41,301 nt of DNA from IMG/VR virus record IMGVR_UViG_3300045977_000271, positions 1 through 41,301 of that record. One strand, written 5' to 3'. A model generated the notes under the pieces. It saw only the letters and a program-made list of their open reading frames with translations, did no database searches and was not told the origin of the DNA. Both the position numbers and the translations under genes were made by a program. Positions 8,683 to 16,622 of this stretch are shown piece by piece. Every line of letters starts with the position of its first letter. Position 1 is the stretch's first letter. Source of the DNA: a virus.

Positions 8683-10373
8683 TGGCTGAGGTCGTCTTTT
8701 CCCGCTCGATGTTTATAGCGTCGCCGTCGACCTTTGTCGCGTGGGTCGAGCTGTACCACGTCGACGCCGGCGGCACGAACACCACGTACACCTGGGCCTC
8801 GATCCCGGTTGGGTTGAAAGATCCGCGCGTGTTGTCGTTTGGGAACTATCAACGCGGCGTCTCGGATGTCCGGTCTGGACACCTGTCCGGGTTTACGTTC
8901 GCGTTCGAGCTCGCCGACACGGACGGGAAGCTGCGCGCGTTTCTCACCGACGACGATACGCGGTACCTCATGAACCGCGAGGCGGCGATCTTTATCAACA
9001 CTGTCGCGGGCATCGCGAACGGCGACGACCCGAAGGTCATCGCGCGCGGCGTCGTCAAACGCTGGTCGTACACCGAAGAGAAGCGGTTTCGGTTCGAGTG
9101 CGAGGACCTCATCACGCGCGATTTCGACATGATCATCCCGAAGCGCATCATCAGGAGCGCCGACGGCTGGACGGCCAACCTCGGCAAGGCCGAGCCGATC
9201 GTGTACGGCGGCGAGTTCGACGACGGCGAGTGGCCGGCCATCTTCGGCCGCCAGGTCACGTACGACGCGGGCGGCGGGGGCGGCGTGCAGAACTGGTCGC
9301 GCTGCATCGTCGCGGGGCATGCCGTCAAAGCGATTTCCGAAGTCTACAAGTACGCGAGCGATGGCAGTCGGACGGACCTGACGGCGAACATCGGCACGAG
9401 CGTCCAAGTCAACAAGTCGATCGACATCAACGGCCGTCGCTACGCGATCATCGACGTCGTCCAAGGGGGCGGGAGTCATGGCGACCAGATCGCCGCGGGG
9501 ACCCATTACCTCGGGGTGAGCGTCGACGGCGTCGAAACCGCCGCCGACGGGACCGGGACGCTCTTGACGAGCGGGTACCTGCAGTACCGCCACTTCATGA
9601 AGAATTTCGCGTTTGGTGACTACCTGACGGGCGCCTGGGCCGCGACGGGCGAGCCCGAATGGGCGGACGCCACGACGCCGAAAGTCGACGAGGACAGCTT
9701 CGCGACGGCCGACACCACGTACGACACCGCGTTCAACCCGGCGCACACCGCGACCTGGGGGATCACCGACTTTCTGCCGCTCCGCGACCAGGTCGCGATC
9801 ATGAACCAGAGCTGCGGGCTCGTCTCCTGGTTCTCGCGCAAGGGGACGTACTTCGTCGGACTCGCGCCGCGCGCGTGGTCGCTGCCGTCGGTGACGGACA
9901 CGATCACCGAGGTCCAGGACATCTTCCAGGGCTCATTCCAGGTCGACGACTTCCCGTCTGGGCGCGAGCTCATCAACACGGTGCCGTACTCGTACGGCAA
10001 GCGGTATCACGGGCCCGGCGAGGCGTGGGCGGTGACCAACGCGATCTCGCAGGCCTCGGGCGCGATCCTCACCGCGCAACGACAAACGGCCGTGCTCACG
10101 CCCGGGCTCGATCTCCACATGATCCGTGACGCCACGACGGCGGGGCTCGTCGCCGCGCTCCTGGTGTCGAGCGAGGTCCGCACGTCGGTCATCCGGGTGA
10201 AGTCGGGGCTGTTCTGGCTACAGCGCGACCTCATGCAACTGTTTCAACTGACGCACGGATCAGGGTCGGGGGCGAACGGATACGCGGCGGAGAAGGTCAC
10301 GTGGATGCACGAATCGGTCGACCTCGACAACGACGTGATCGAGATGGTGCTTGAGGACACGTTCGCGACGTAA
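8682..10373 (+). CDS. Tail hub / baseplate-like structural protein
   Basis: 563 aa, beta-rich, last gene before a strong terminator. Residues around 90-200 (SGFTFAFELADTDGKLRAF, GVVKRWSYTEEKRFRFECED) resemble the antiparallel domains of phage tail hub proteins. The middle contains DNGxE-free, Gly/Asp-rich segments; I see no lytic transglycosylase or peptidase motif. The role as tail-tip hub rests on order after tape measure and distal tail protein. Confidence 0.5.
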   Translation: MAEVVFSRSMFIASPSTFVAWVELYHVDAGGTNTTYTWASIPVGLKDPRVLSFGNYQRGVSDVRSGHLSGFTFAFELADTDGKLRAFLTDDDTRYLMNREAAIFINTVAGIANGDDPKVIARGVVKRWSYTEEKRFRFECEDLITRDFDMIIPKRIIRSADGWTANLGKAEPIVYGGEFDDGEWPAIFGRQVTYDAGGGGGVQNWSRCIVAGHAVKAISEVYKYASDGSRTDLTANIGTSVQVNKSIDINGRRYAIIDVVQGGGSHGDQIAAGTHYLGVSVDGVETAADGTGTLLTSGYLQYRHFMKNFAFGDYLTGAWAATGEPEWADATTPKVDEDSFATADTTYDTAFNPAHTATWGITDFLPLRDQVAIMNQSCGLVSWFSRKGTYFVGLAPRAWSLPSVTDTITEVQDIFQGSFQVDDFPSGRELINTVPYSYGKRYHGPGEAWAVTNAISQASGAILTAQRQTAVLTPGLDLHMIRDATTAGLVAALLVSSEVRTSVIRVKSGLFWLQRDLMQLFQLTHGSGSGANGYAAEKVTWMHESVDLDNDVIEMVLEDTFAT

Positions 10374-10581
10374 GGCGATTGAGGATTTCACGATGAGGTC
10401 GTAAAATCTCGGCTGTCAGTCTCGGGCAGGCCTCATGAACCTGCTGACGTAGCGCCGGCTCGGCGCGACTGACGACAGCGAGCCGCAAGGGCGAGCCCTC
10501 TTGCTCGGCGCGACCGCGCCGGCGGAGGGCTTTTCTTTTTGCGGCGTTTTTCGACGGCGCGGAGGGAAGTGAGGAAGTGAC
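10374..10581 (+). other. Intergenic segment containing a terminator
   Basis: 208 nt without a gene. It holds two related GC-rich hairpin-forming stretches sharing GCTCGGCGCGAC (near 10458 and 10503); the second is the terminator described separately. The end supplies a purine-rich ribosome site (GAGGAAGTGA) for the adhesin at 10582. Confidence 0.6.
10494..10540 (+). terminator. Rho-independent terminator after the tail operon
   Basis: AGCCCTC (10494-10500) pairs with GAGGGCT (10525-10531), and inside it CGGCGC (10506-10511) pairs with GCGCCG (10516-10521) around a GACC loop. A T-rich tail (TTTTCTTTTT) follows directly. It separates the head-tail operon from the adhesin and lysis genes. Confidence 0.8.
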
Positions 10582-12507
10582 ATGAATCGGACGCCGAAAC
10601 TTGTCGTCATCGTCACCCCGGCCGAGGTCGAGGTGAACACGCCCGTTACCATCGATCCGACGGCGACGTCCGATCCGGACGGCCAGATCGTGGCGTGGGG
10701 CGTTGAGGGTGTCGAGTGGGCACCGTTGCAGCCGGTTCGCCTCGCGTTCGACCGGCCCGGTACGTACGCGCTCCGCGTCTACGCGCGCGACAACGGTGGC
10801 AAGCGGGTCTCGATCCTCAAGACGGTCACCGTCACGCCCGGTCCGCCGCCTCCACCGCTCGATCCGCCGACGATCACCGAGCATCCCAAGTCGCAGACCG
10901 TCGTGCCCGGCCAGGTGGTGGAACTCCGCGTGTCCGCGACTGGGACCGCCCCGCTCGCGTGTCAGTGGCACCGCGCGGACGGCTCGCTGATCGAGGGCGC
11001 GACCGCGTTTGCCTATGCGGTCGTGCCTGCGTCCACGTCGGGCTATTTCGCCCGGGTGTCGAACTCGGCCGGCTCGGCGGATTCGCAGGTGGCGACGATC
11101 ACCGTACAGATCGTGCCGCCGCTCGCGGACGGGGTGATTCCATCGACCTGGATCAAGTACCGCGGCTGCGCGAAGGTGCCGGCGTCGTGGCACATGGCGT
11201 ACGCCTACGGCGGCTGCTCGCTCATCACGGTCAACGGGGAGAAGCGACTGCTGGCGATGGGCTCTGAAGCCGAAGCGCGGAGCCCGATCTACGAGTGCGC
11301 GCTGCCGACGACATGGGGCGCCTCGCCCGCGAGCGCGCCGTACGCCGAGGCGCGGCGGCAATGGCTCACGCCCTACAACGGCAAGCGCGGCGCGTTCCTC
11401 GCCGATGGGACGTTCTACGAGTTCCCGATGAACCTCGCCATCAACAGCAGCATCGCGTACATGTCGCATAAGGGGCTGGCGTACGTCACGTACGACGAGA
11501 CGTACGGCGTGTCTGGCGGCATCAACGGCATCCCTAACCCGAACGTGCTCGCGCTGCGCCTGAAGGACGACGGCACAACAGATGTCTACGGACCGTTTCG
11601 TCTCTCGGGCGTGGACGGCCGCAACGTGGCGCTCGCGGGCGCGCGCTGGGCGCAACTGCTCGCGCAGGCCCCAGACGGCACGATGATCGGCGCGAGCGGC
11701 TGGTCGAGCGGCAATGAGGCGTTCTCGTGGGGCATGAGTCTGGCGAGCGGCGCGGACTGGCCCGACGAGAACACACCCGCGGGCCTCGGCCTGAGTCACG
11801 CGCTGCCCGAGCGGCTGCTGCGCTACTACTGCATGCTCGGGCTCATCGACGCGCAGACAGGCGTCGCGCCCGGCAACGGTCCCATCAAGAGCTACCGCAA
11901 GCGCGCCGGCTGGCGCCACGGCTTCGAGCGGTTCGACGGCGCCCCGCCTGACGAGTTCATGCCGGACGGCGTGCCGCCCGATCCGGCGCTCTGGGTCAAC
12001 CCGGCGCACTACGGGTACACGAGCTGGAGCGAGTGCGACAGCACGCAGGGCGTCGCGTGGGTGCCGAACGTCGGCGGCAAGGGCGCGGTGCTGTTCTCGG
12101 GCGCGATGGTGCCGGAAGGCCATCACACCTGGTACCAGAACATGTACAAGCTCACCTGCCCGTCGCACGGCGTGCCGCCGCCGACGAACGAGCACGGGCA
12201 GCCGCTCAACGTCACCGGGCCGTGCGCGACGCGACTCGATCCGTACCTCGCGGCCTACGACCCCGAGAAGCTCGCGCAGGTCAAGAGCGGCGCACTGGTG
12301 GACTGGACGGTTGAGCCCGAGTGGGTGCTGAACCTCAGCGACCTCGGCGTTGTGATCGCTCACGCGGGCCTGCCGGCCGGCGGCGGCTTCAGCGGCATCG
12401 CGTGGGACGCGGCCGACCCGACGAAGTTCTATTGCATCTCGCATCGCGCGCAGGCGCCGGCCGTGTGGTCGGCGCTCGTGCACGCCTTCGAGATCGTGCC
12501 CGAGTAG
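10582..12507 (+). CDS. Virion adhesin with PKD and Ig-like domains
   Basis: 641 aa. Residues about 5-85 look like a PKD domain (PAEVEVNTPVTIDPTATSDPDG, RPGTYALRVYARD), then a Pro linker (PGPPPPPLDPP), then an Ig-like domain at about 95-175 (SQTVVPGQVVELRVSATG, SGYFARVSNSAGSADS). The remaining 460 residues are aromatic- and Gly-rich beta sequence with repeated strand-turn patterns, possibly a beta-propeller or sandwich for sugar or surface binding. Ig-like domains decorate many phage tails and help surface attachment. It follows a terminator, so it likely has its own promoter, which I could not identify with confidence. Binding target unknown. Confidence 0.6.
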   Translation: MNRTPKLVVIVTPAEVEVNTPVTIDPTATSDPDGQIVAWGVEGVEWAPLQPVRLAFDRPGTYALRVYARDNGGKRVSILKTVTVTPGPPPPPLDPPTITEHPKSQTVVPGQVVELRVSATGTAPLACQWHRADGSLIEGATAFAYAVVPASTSGYFARVSNSAGSADSQVATITVQIVPPLADGVIPSTWIKYRGCAKVPASWHMAYAYGGCSLITVNGEKRLLAMGSEAEARSPIYECALPTTWGASPASAPYAEARRQWLTPYNGKRGAFLADGTFYEFPMNLAINSSIAYMSHKGLAYVTYDETYGVSGGINGIPNPNVLALRLKDDGTTDVYGPFRLSGVDGRNVALAGARWAQLLAQAPDGTMIGASGWSSGNEAFSWGMSLASGADWPDENTPAGLGLSHALPERLLRYYCMLGLIDAQTGVAPGNGPIKSYRKRAGWRHGFERFDGAPPDEFMPDGVPPDPALWVNPAHYGYTSWSECDSTQGVAWVPNVGGKGAVLFSGAMVPEGHHTWYQNMYKLTCPSHGVPPPTNEHGQPLNVTGPCATRLDPYLAAYDPEKLAQVKSGALVDWTVEPEWVLNLSDLGVVIAHAGLPAGGGFSGIAWDAADPTKFYCISHRAQAPAVWSALVHAFEIVPE

Positions 12508-12526
12508 CGAGGCGGAGACCCCAAGC

Positions 12527-12853
12527 ATGCACGAACTCAGACAGGAACTCGCGGTCATCAAGAACACGGTCGAGCAAGGCTTCGCCGCCGAGCGACGCCT
12601 GTTCGAGGCCTTCCGCCAGGAACAGACCGTACGGCACGACGACAACCGCGATCGGCTGGAGCGCATCGAGGAACACGCGAAGCACACGAACGGGCGCGTC
12701 ACGCGGCACGACGAGCAGATCCGGACGTTGTTCAAGGGCAAAGGGACGGACGTGCTGACGCTGCGCCAGGTCTGGATCTATCTCGGCTGCGTGGGCTTCG
12801 GCGGCTACTCGGTGTGGTGGGCGCTGACGGTCCTCTTGGGGTTCCATCGATGA
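12527..12853 (+). CDS. Coiled-coil membrane protein, XhlA/holin-accessory-like
   Basis: 108 aa. Residues 1-80 form a charged coiled coil (LRQELAVIKNTVEQGFAAERRL..), followed by one transmembrane segment near residues 83-104 (IYLGCVGFGGYSVWWALTVLLG). This is the architecture of XhlA-type lysis accessory proteins. It overlaps the endolysin start by 4 nt (ATGA), supporting a lysis role. Spanin-like or other membrane roles are not excluded. Confidence 0.6.
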   Translation: MHELRQELAVIKNTVEQGFAAERRLFEAFRQEQTVRHDDNRDRLERIEEHAKHTNGRVTRHDEQIRTLFKGKGTDVLTLRQVWIYLGCVGFGGYSVWWALTVLLGFHR

Positions 12854-13317
12854 CCCGCGACGAACTCCGCGACGTGCTCACCGGCCCGCAGGCGGTGCTC
12901 TGCACCATCCTCGGCGAGGCCGGCGGCGAGTCGATCGAGGGGCAGGTCGCCGTCGGCCAAGTGATCGCGAATCGGGCGCGGTTTCCTCGCTGGTGGGGCG
13001 GCAACTGGCGGAGTGTCTGCTTCGCGCCGCGCCAGTTCTCCTGCTGGTGGGAGGGGGATCACGCGAACACACGGATGGTCTACGACGTCGCGACCGCGAT
13101 CGCGACCCACCAGCCGATCAGCGAGCCGACGCTCCTCTCACAGCTCCGGTGGGTCACGACCGGGGTGATGGACGAGCAGCTGCTCGACCCCACGAAATCC
13201 GCGGACCACTACCTGACGGTCGCGCTCTGGCGGTCGCCGCAGTGTCCCGACTGGGCGAAGCACGCCACGCCGACGATCGTCTGCGGAAACCACGCGTTTT
13301 TCAGATTGGAGCTGTGA
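12850..13317 (+). CDS. Endolysin, SleB-type cell wall hydrolase
   Basis: 155 aa from ATG 12850, which overlaps the preceding TGA. The Hydrolase_2/SleB pattern is clear: ILGEAGGESIEGQVAVGQVIANR near residues 20-42 with the likely catalytic Glu23, then SVCFAPRQFSCW near 55-66, and a C-terminal HAFFRL end. It would cut peptidoglycan glycan strands. There is no signal peptide, so it needs the adjacent holin for release. An in-frame upstream start would run into the previous gene and is less likely. Confidence 0.88.
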   Translation: MTRDELRDVLTGPQAVLCTILGEAGGESIEGQVAVGQVIANRARFPRWWGGNWRSVCFAPRQFSCWWEGDHANTRMVYDVATAIATHQPISEPTLLSQLRWVTTGVMDEQLLDPTKSADHYLTVALWRSPQCPDWAKHATPTIVCGNHAFFRLEL

Positions 13318-13550
13318 TGACCGACTTGCAGATCAAATTCATTCTCGGCCTGCTCCGTCACGGCCTGACGTTCGTCTCGACGTGGCTCCTCGCGCAGGGC
13401 GTGACGGTCAGTGACGGCCAGATCGAGACCGTCGTCGGCGCGATCGGTGTCGTCCTGACGATCGTGCTCCAGTACATCGCGAAACGGCGCGAGACGGTGA
13501 AGGAAGCCGAACTCAAGCGCGCGGCGAATTTGCCGCTGGGGTACCGATGA
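13317..13550 (+). CDS. Holin (Pam3-gp28-like)
   Basis: 77 aa from ATG 13317 overlapping the endolysin stop. Two hydrophobic segments (FILGLLRHGLTFVSTWLLAQGV, about 8-29; VVGAIGVVLTIVLQYIA, about 39-55) are followed by a basic, charged tail (KRRETVKEAELKR). Layout and the RHGLTFVSTWLLAQG start resemble the Pam3-gp28 class of putative holins. It would permeabilise the inner membrane for the SleB endolysin. Confidence 0.75.
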   Translation: MTDLQIKFILGLLRHGLTFVSTWLLAQGVTVSDGQIETVVGAIGVVLTIVLQYIAKRRETVKEAELKRAANLPLGYR

Positions 13551-13732
13551 TTCCGGAGGCCGTCATCCTCGCGTTTTTCGGGGTGCTCGACAAAGGGCTG
13601 GAACTCGCCCTGATCGTCATCAAGGACATCCCGGCGGAGCAGCGGCGAGAGTTCTGGATCCAGCACTTCGAGCGGGATCGGCAGGTGCGAGAAGCGTTCG
13701 CTGACTTTTTGAAAGGGCTGAAGCCGTCATGA
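13547..13732 (+). CDS. Small lysis-cassette protein, unknown
   Basis: 61 aa, ATG overlapping the holin stop. An amphipathic or hydrophobic N-terminus (VILAFFGVLDKGLELALIVI) is followed by a charged helix. Could be membrane associated. No family recognised; coupling to the holin suggests a lysis-related role. Confidence 0.55.
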   Translation: MIPEAVILAFFGVLDKGLELALIVIKDIPAEQRREFWIQHFERDRQVREAFADFLKGLKPS

Positions 13733-13842
13733 CGCGCTGGCTGATTCGCTCGGGCGTGGCGCGCGCGATCGTCGTCGTGGCGCTCGTGCTGCGCGGCCGT
13801 GAATGGCGCGAGGCGCGGGCGATTGCGAGGCTGTTCGTATGA
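13729..13842 (+). CDS. Very small basic hydrophobic protein, unknown
   Basis: 37 aa, ATG 13729 to TGA 13842, with ATGA overlaps on both sides. The middle is hydrophobic (IVVVALVL) between Arg-rich flanks. The perfect overlap chain is the main support that it is translated. Confidence 0.4.
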   Translation: MTRWLIRSGVARAIVVVALVLRGREWREARAIARLFV

Positions 13843-14126
13843 GGCACTGGCTGAGAGATTTCTGGCCGTGGTGGGTCGCGCTCTTCTGGCTCATTGGGTA
13901 CGAGATCTACGCCTTGGCGACGCGTGAGGCGGATCACGTGACGCTGTCGCGGCTCGTCTGGCGCGCGTATCAAGACAACCCCTGGCTGCAGTGGCCGGTC
14001 GCGCTGATCTGCCTCGTCCTGCTCGTGCATTTCTTCGTGCGCCGGGAGGCGGCGTATCCGCTCGCGCTCTTGGCGATGGGGATCGTGCTGATCCTGACGT
14101 TCGTGCTCCGGAGGCTCTACCTGTGA
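13839..14126 (+). CDS. Small multi-pass membrane protein
   Basis: 95 aa from ATG 13839. Three hydrophobic segments are visible: FWPWWVALFWLIGYEIYAL (about 9-27), VALICLVLLVHFFV (about 54-67) and LALLAMGIVLILTFVL (about 75-90). It sits in the overlapping lysis chain, so a second holin or antiholin is possible, but no family is recognised. Confidence 0.55.
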   Translation: MRHWLRDFWPWWVALFWLIGYEIYALATREADHVTLSRLVWRAYQDNPWLQWPVALICLVLLVHFFVRREAAYPLALLAMGIVLILTFVLRRLYL

Positions 14127-14260
14127 GTTCGCGACACCGGCCTCGCTCGGTGGCGCTGGGAAGCGGACGGCCCCACGTCCGTGCGGCTGCTGGGCGAGGC
14201 TCGTCGCGACGGCCGCACCTCGCGGCGCAGCTCCGCGCGCTGCTTGAGGTCAGGCCGTGA
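14123..14260 (+). CDS. Very small Arg-rich protein, doubtful
   Basis: 45 aa from GTG 14123 (GTGA overlap) to TGA 14260, where the next GTG overlaps again. It is Arg/Ser/Ala-rich with no domain. It is listed because the two-sided overlap fits the coupled chain; the composition could also come from spurious GC-rich reading. Confidence 0.35.
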   Translation: MSSRHRPRSVALGSGRPHVRAAAGRGSSRRPHLAAQLRALLEVRP

Positions 14261-14649
14261 GACTGACCGATCTCCATCCGCAGTTCATTGGCTCTGGTGG
14301 CGAGGGCGTGTCCCGGCAGTCCGATCGGCCCTGTCCAGCGTGCGCTGGGGCGGGGTGCCAGATCTGCCACCAAACCGGGAAGGAGTTCGAGCCGGCTCCG
14401 CGTCGCGAGGGTGTCGGCGTCGTCTGTGACTGTCCGTGCGGCGATCTGGACGAGGGGCACCAACTCTACGTGCCGTTCGCGAACCCGATCGACGGCGGTC
14501 CGCAACTTGAACGACACGGGTGGCAGCGGACGGGCGATACCTTCGAGACGCTGACGCTCACGCCCTCGATCCTGCGCGCTCGCGCGCGAGGCGGCTGCGG
14601 CTGGCACGGCTTCATCACCAACGGCGCGGTCACGGGGCAGATCGAATGA
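14257..14649 (+). CDS. DUF6527-like zinc-binding phage protein
   Basis: 130 aa from GTG 14257. The first half has a Cys-rich motif (CPACAGAGCQICHQTGKEF). The second half carries the pattern LTLTPSIL..GGCGWHGFITNGAV, which recurs in phage proteins of the DUF6527 type. Function unknown. It is the last gene before the fibre block and overlaps the next ATG by 4 nt. Confidence 0.6.
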   Translation: MRLTDLHPQFIGSGGEGVSRQSDRPCPACAGAGCQICHQTGKEFEPAPRREGVGVVCDCPCGDLDEGHQLYVPFANPIDGGPQLERHGWQRTGDTFETLTLTPSILRARARGGCGWHGFITNGAVTGQIE

Positions 14650-16622
14650 GGCTCACCCACGACGCGCACGCGCTCACGGGCGTCGGGGACGGGATCCTCG
14701 GCGTCGACGGCGTCGCGGTGTCCGACCACGCCGGGAAACCGTGTCCGCTCAACTCGATCCGGTTCATCTATCAGCATCACGCGCACTTGGAAACGCGCCT
14801 CGCGTCGGCGCCGGAGATCGAGCCGATCACCTTGAGCCCGGTCGGCGCACATACGCTCCGCGCCGGCGGCGGGACGTGGGCCTCGCTCTTCGATGATGGC
14901 CTCCGCGTCAACGGCGTGCGGTGGCTCTTCGAGGTCGGGCCGGGCCTCTGGGACGTCGACCCCGACGGGCGGGTCCTGATGTGTCCCGACTACAACACTG
15001 GGCCGAATGCCGGCGCGGGGATCCAGTGGCGCAACGCGGAGAGCCGGACGCTCGTCAAGGAGATCCCGCCGCACGTCACCGGGCCGATCCGCAACGATCC
15101 CGCGATGGGCGGCCCATGCGTCCGCTCGCTCTCGGGCCTCCGCGCCGCCTGGATTTCGAACGGCGCGGTCCTGACGACGGGGATCCCGGGCTACGTTCGC
15201 CGACATGACGCGGAGATCTTTTACTGGGTCGTCCCGGTCGAACTCCCGAGCGGGGACGTCTGGCTCCTCGAATACTCCACCCGGTTGACGCTGCGCCCGG
15301 CCGATTCGCTCGCCGGCCTGGTCCTTACCGAGGGGATCGCGTTCGGGCCGGACGCGGTCGCGTTGAGCGATGAGCTCGTCCTCGTCGGATGGGCGAACGC
15401 GTCGGCCGAACGGCCCGAGGACTTGGTACTCCATCACGTTCCCCTGGAGGACGAGCGGATCGACCTGTCGTACCCGCCGCGCTCGGCGGTCGTCCGGCCG
15501 CATCGCGCGTTCGCGCTCGCGTCGTACGCGTTCGGCGACGACTGCACACCACTCGCTGACGTCGTCCTCCCGATGCAGGCCGCGCCCGAGACCGTCGACG
15601 CGTACGTCGAGGACGGCTACGAGATCATCGACCGGACCGACCTCGCGCTCGATGTCCCGGCCTGGGCGCTCTACGCCGGCGAGCGGAGCGGCGTGAGTTG
15701 CGAGGCGGCGATCGACGAGGCGCGCCCGCAGGCCGAGCGCGACGGCGTCGGGTTGCTCGTCTATCAGGACAGCCGCGAGATCCGCGACAGCGTCGTCGCG
15801 AAGCTCCGGAAGGGCGACGCGCTTGCGCCTCAGTGTTACCTCGAGCACGGCGAGCCGGTCGCCGACTTCGCGCGGCGGGTCCGCGAGGAATGCGACCGCC
15901 TGGCGGCGCGCCTGCCGGCCGGTGTCGTCCTGATGCCCGCGGTCGGGTGGCACACGCGGAAGGACGACGCGCATCCGGACGGCCTCCCGGCGGCCTCGCT
16001 CTGTTGGGCCTGGGTCGCGCTCACGGGCCTCGCGGACCTCGGGCAATGGTTCGGCCTCATCGGATTTCGCGAAGGCCTGGCGGACTTCTGCGAGGCCCTC
16101 GCGCCCTATCTCGAGGACTTCGACAGCGGGATCCCAGTCCTCGCGTACCCGCCGACGCCGGACCCGCCGCCCGATCCGGTCGACCCGACCGATCCTGATC
16201 TGCCCGACATCGACCCGCCGGCGCCGCCGTTCATTCCCGAGGCCGTCGCGCTTTCCATCGAAGGGGACATCATGAGGGGATACCTCCGTCACCGCGTCAC
16301 ACGCAAAGTCGCGCGCGTCGACCCCGCGCCGCGGCCAGGCGCGAGCGGAAACCATCAATGGCCGGTCAACTGGGACAAGGACGACGCCGGCGGGCATGAG
16401 CTCGGCGAGCTGCTCAAGGACGGCGACCGGTTCGTCTTTCGGTTCGAGGCCTGCGGCCGGGTCCTGTGTTTGAACGGCGCCGGGCAATGGGAAACGCGCG
16501 CGGACGCCGGCGGCGACGAGCGGTTTCTCGTCACTGATCAACCCGAGGGCGTCACGTTTCTGTACCGCTCGCCGGCCGGCGCGCCGGTCGAGCTCTGCGA
16601 GTTCGTCGAGGCGGCGGCGTGA
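14646..16622 (+). CDS. Large tail-fibre-region protein
   Basis: 658 aa from ATG 14646, overlapping the previous stop. Three parts can be told apart: a beta-rich N-terminal 330 residues; a region at about 335-490 that alternates helices and strands (SCEAAIDEARPQAERDGVGLLVYQD, AGVVLMPAVGWHT) and could be a TIM-barrel-like domain; a Pro/Asp linker (PPTPDPPPDPVDPTDPDLP) and a C-terminal beta-trefoil-like piece. Likely virion fibre or carbohydrate-interacting protein. No catalytic motif I can name. Confidence 0.5.
   Translation: MRLTHDAHALTGVGDGILGVDGVAVSDHAGKPCPLNSIRFIYQHHAHLETRLASAPEIEPITLSPVGAHTLRAGGGTWASLFDDGLRVNGVRWLFEVGPGLWDVDPDGRVLMCPDYNTGPNAGAGIQWRNAESRTLVKEIPPHVTGPIRNDPAMGGPCVRSLSGLRAAWISNGAVLTTGIPGYVRRHDAEIFYWVVPVELPSGDVWLLEYSTRLTLRPADSLAGLVLTEGIAFGPDAVALSDELVLVGWANASAERPEDLVLHHVPLEDERIDLSYPPRSAVVRPHRAFALASYAFGDDCTPLADVVLPMQAAPETVDAYVEDGYEIIDRTDLALDVPAWALYAGERSGVSCEAAIDEARPQAERDGVGLLVYQDSREIRDSVVAKLRKGDALAPQCYLEHGEPVADFARRVREECDRLAARLPAGVVLMPAVGWHTRKDDAHPDGLPAASLCWAWVALTGLADLGQWFGLIGFREGLADFCEALAPYLEDFDSGIPVLAYPPTPDPPPDPVDPTDPDLPDIDPPAPPFIPEAVALSIEGDIMRGYLRHRVTRKVARVDPAPRPGASGNHQWPVNWDKDDAGGHELGELLKDGDRFVFRFEACGRVLCLNGAGQWETRADAGGDERFLVTDQPEGVTFLYRSPAGAPVELCEFVEAAA

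Noticed and set aside
10297-12741. 814-residue open frame on the minus strand opposite the adhesin
   Set aside because: Arg/His-rich composition without domains, and it crosses the terminator and gene boundaries of the plus strand.
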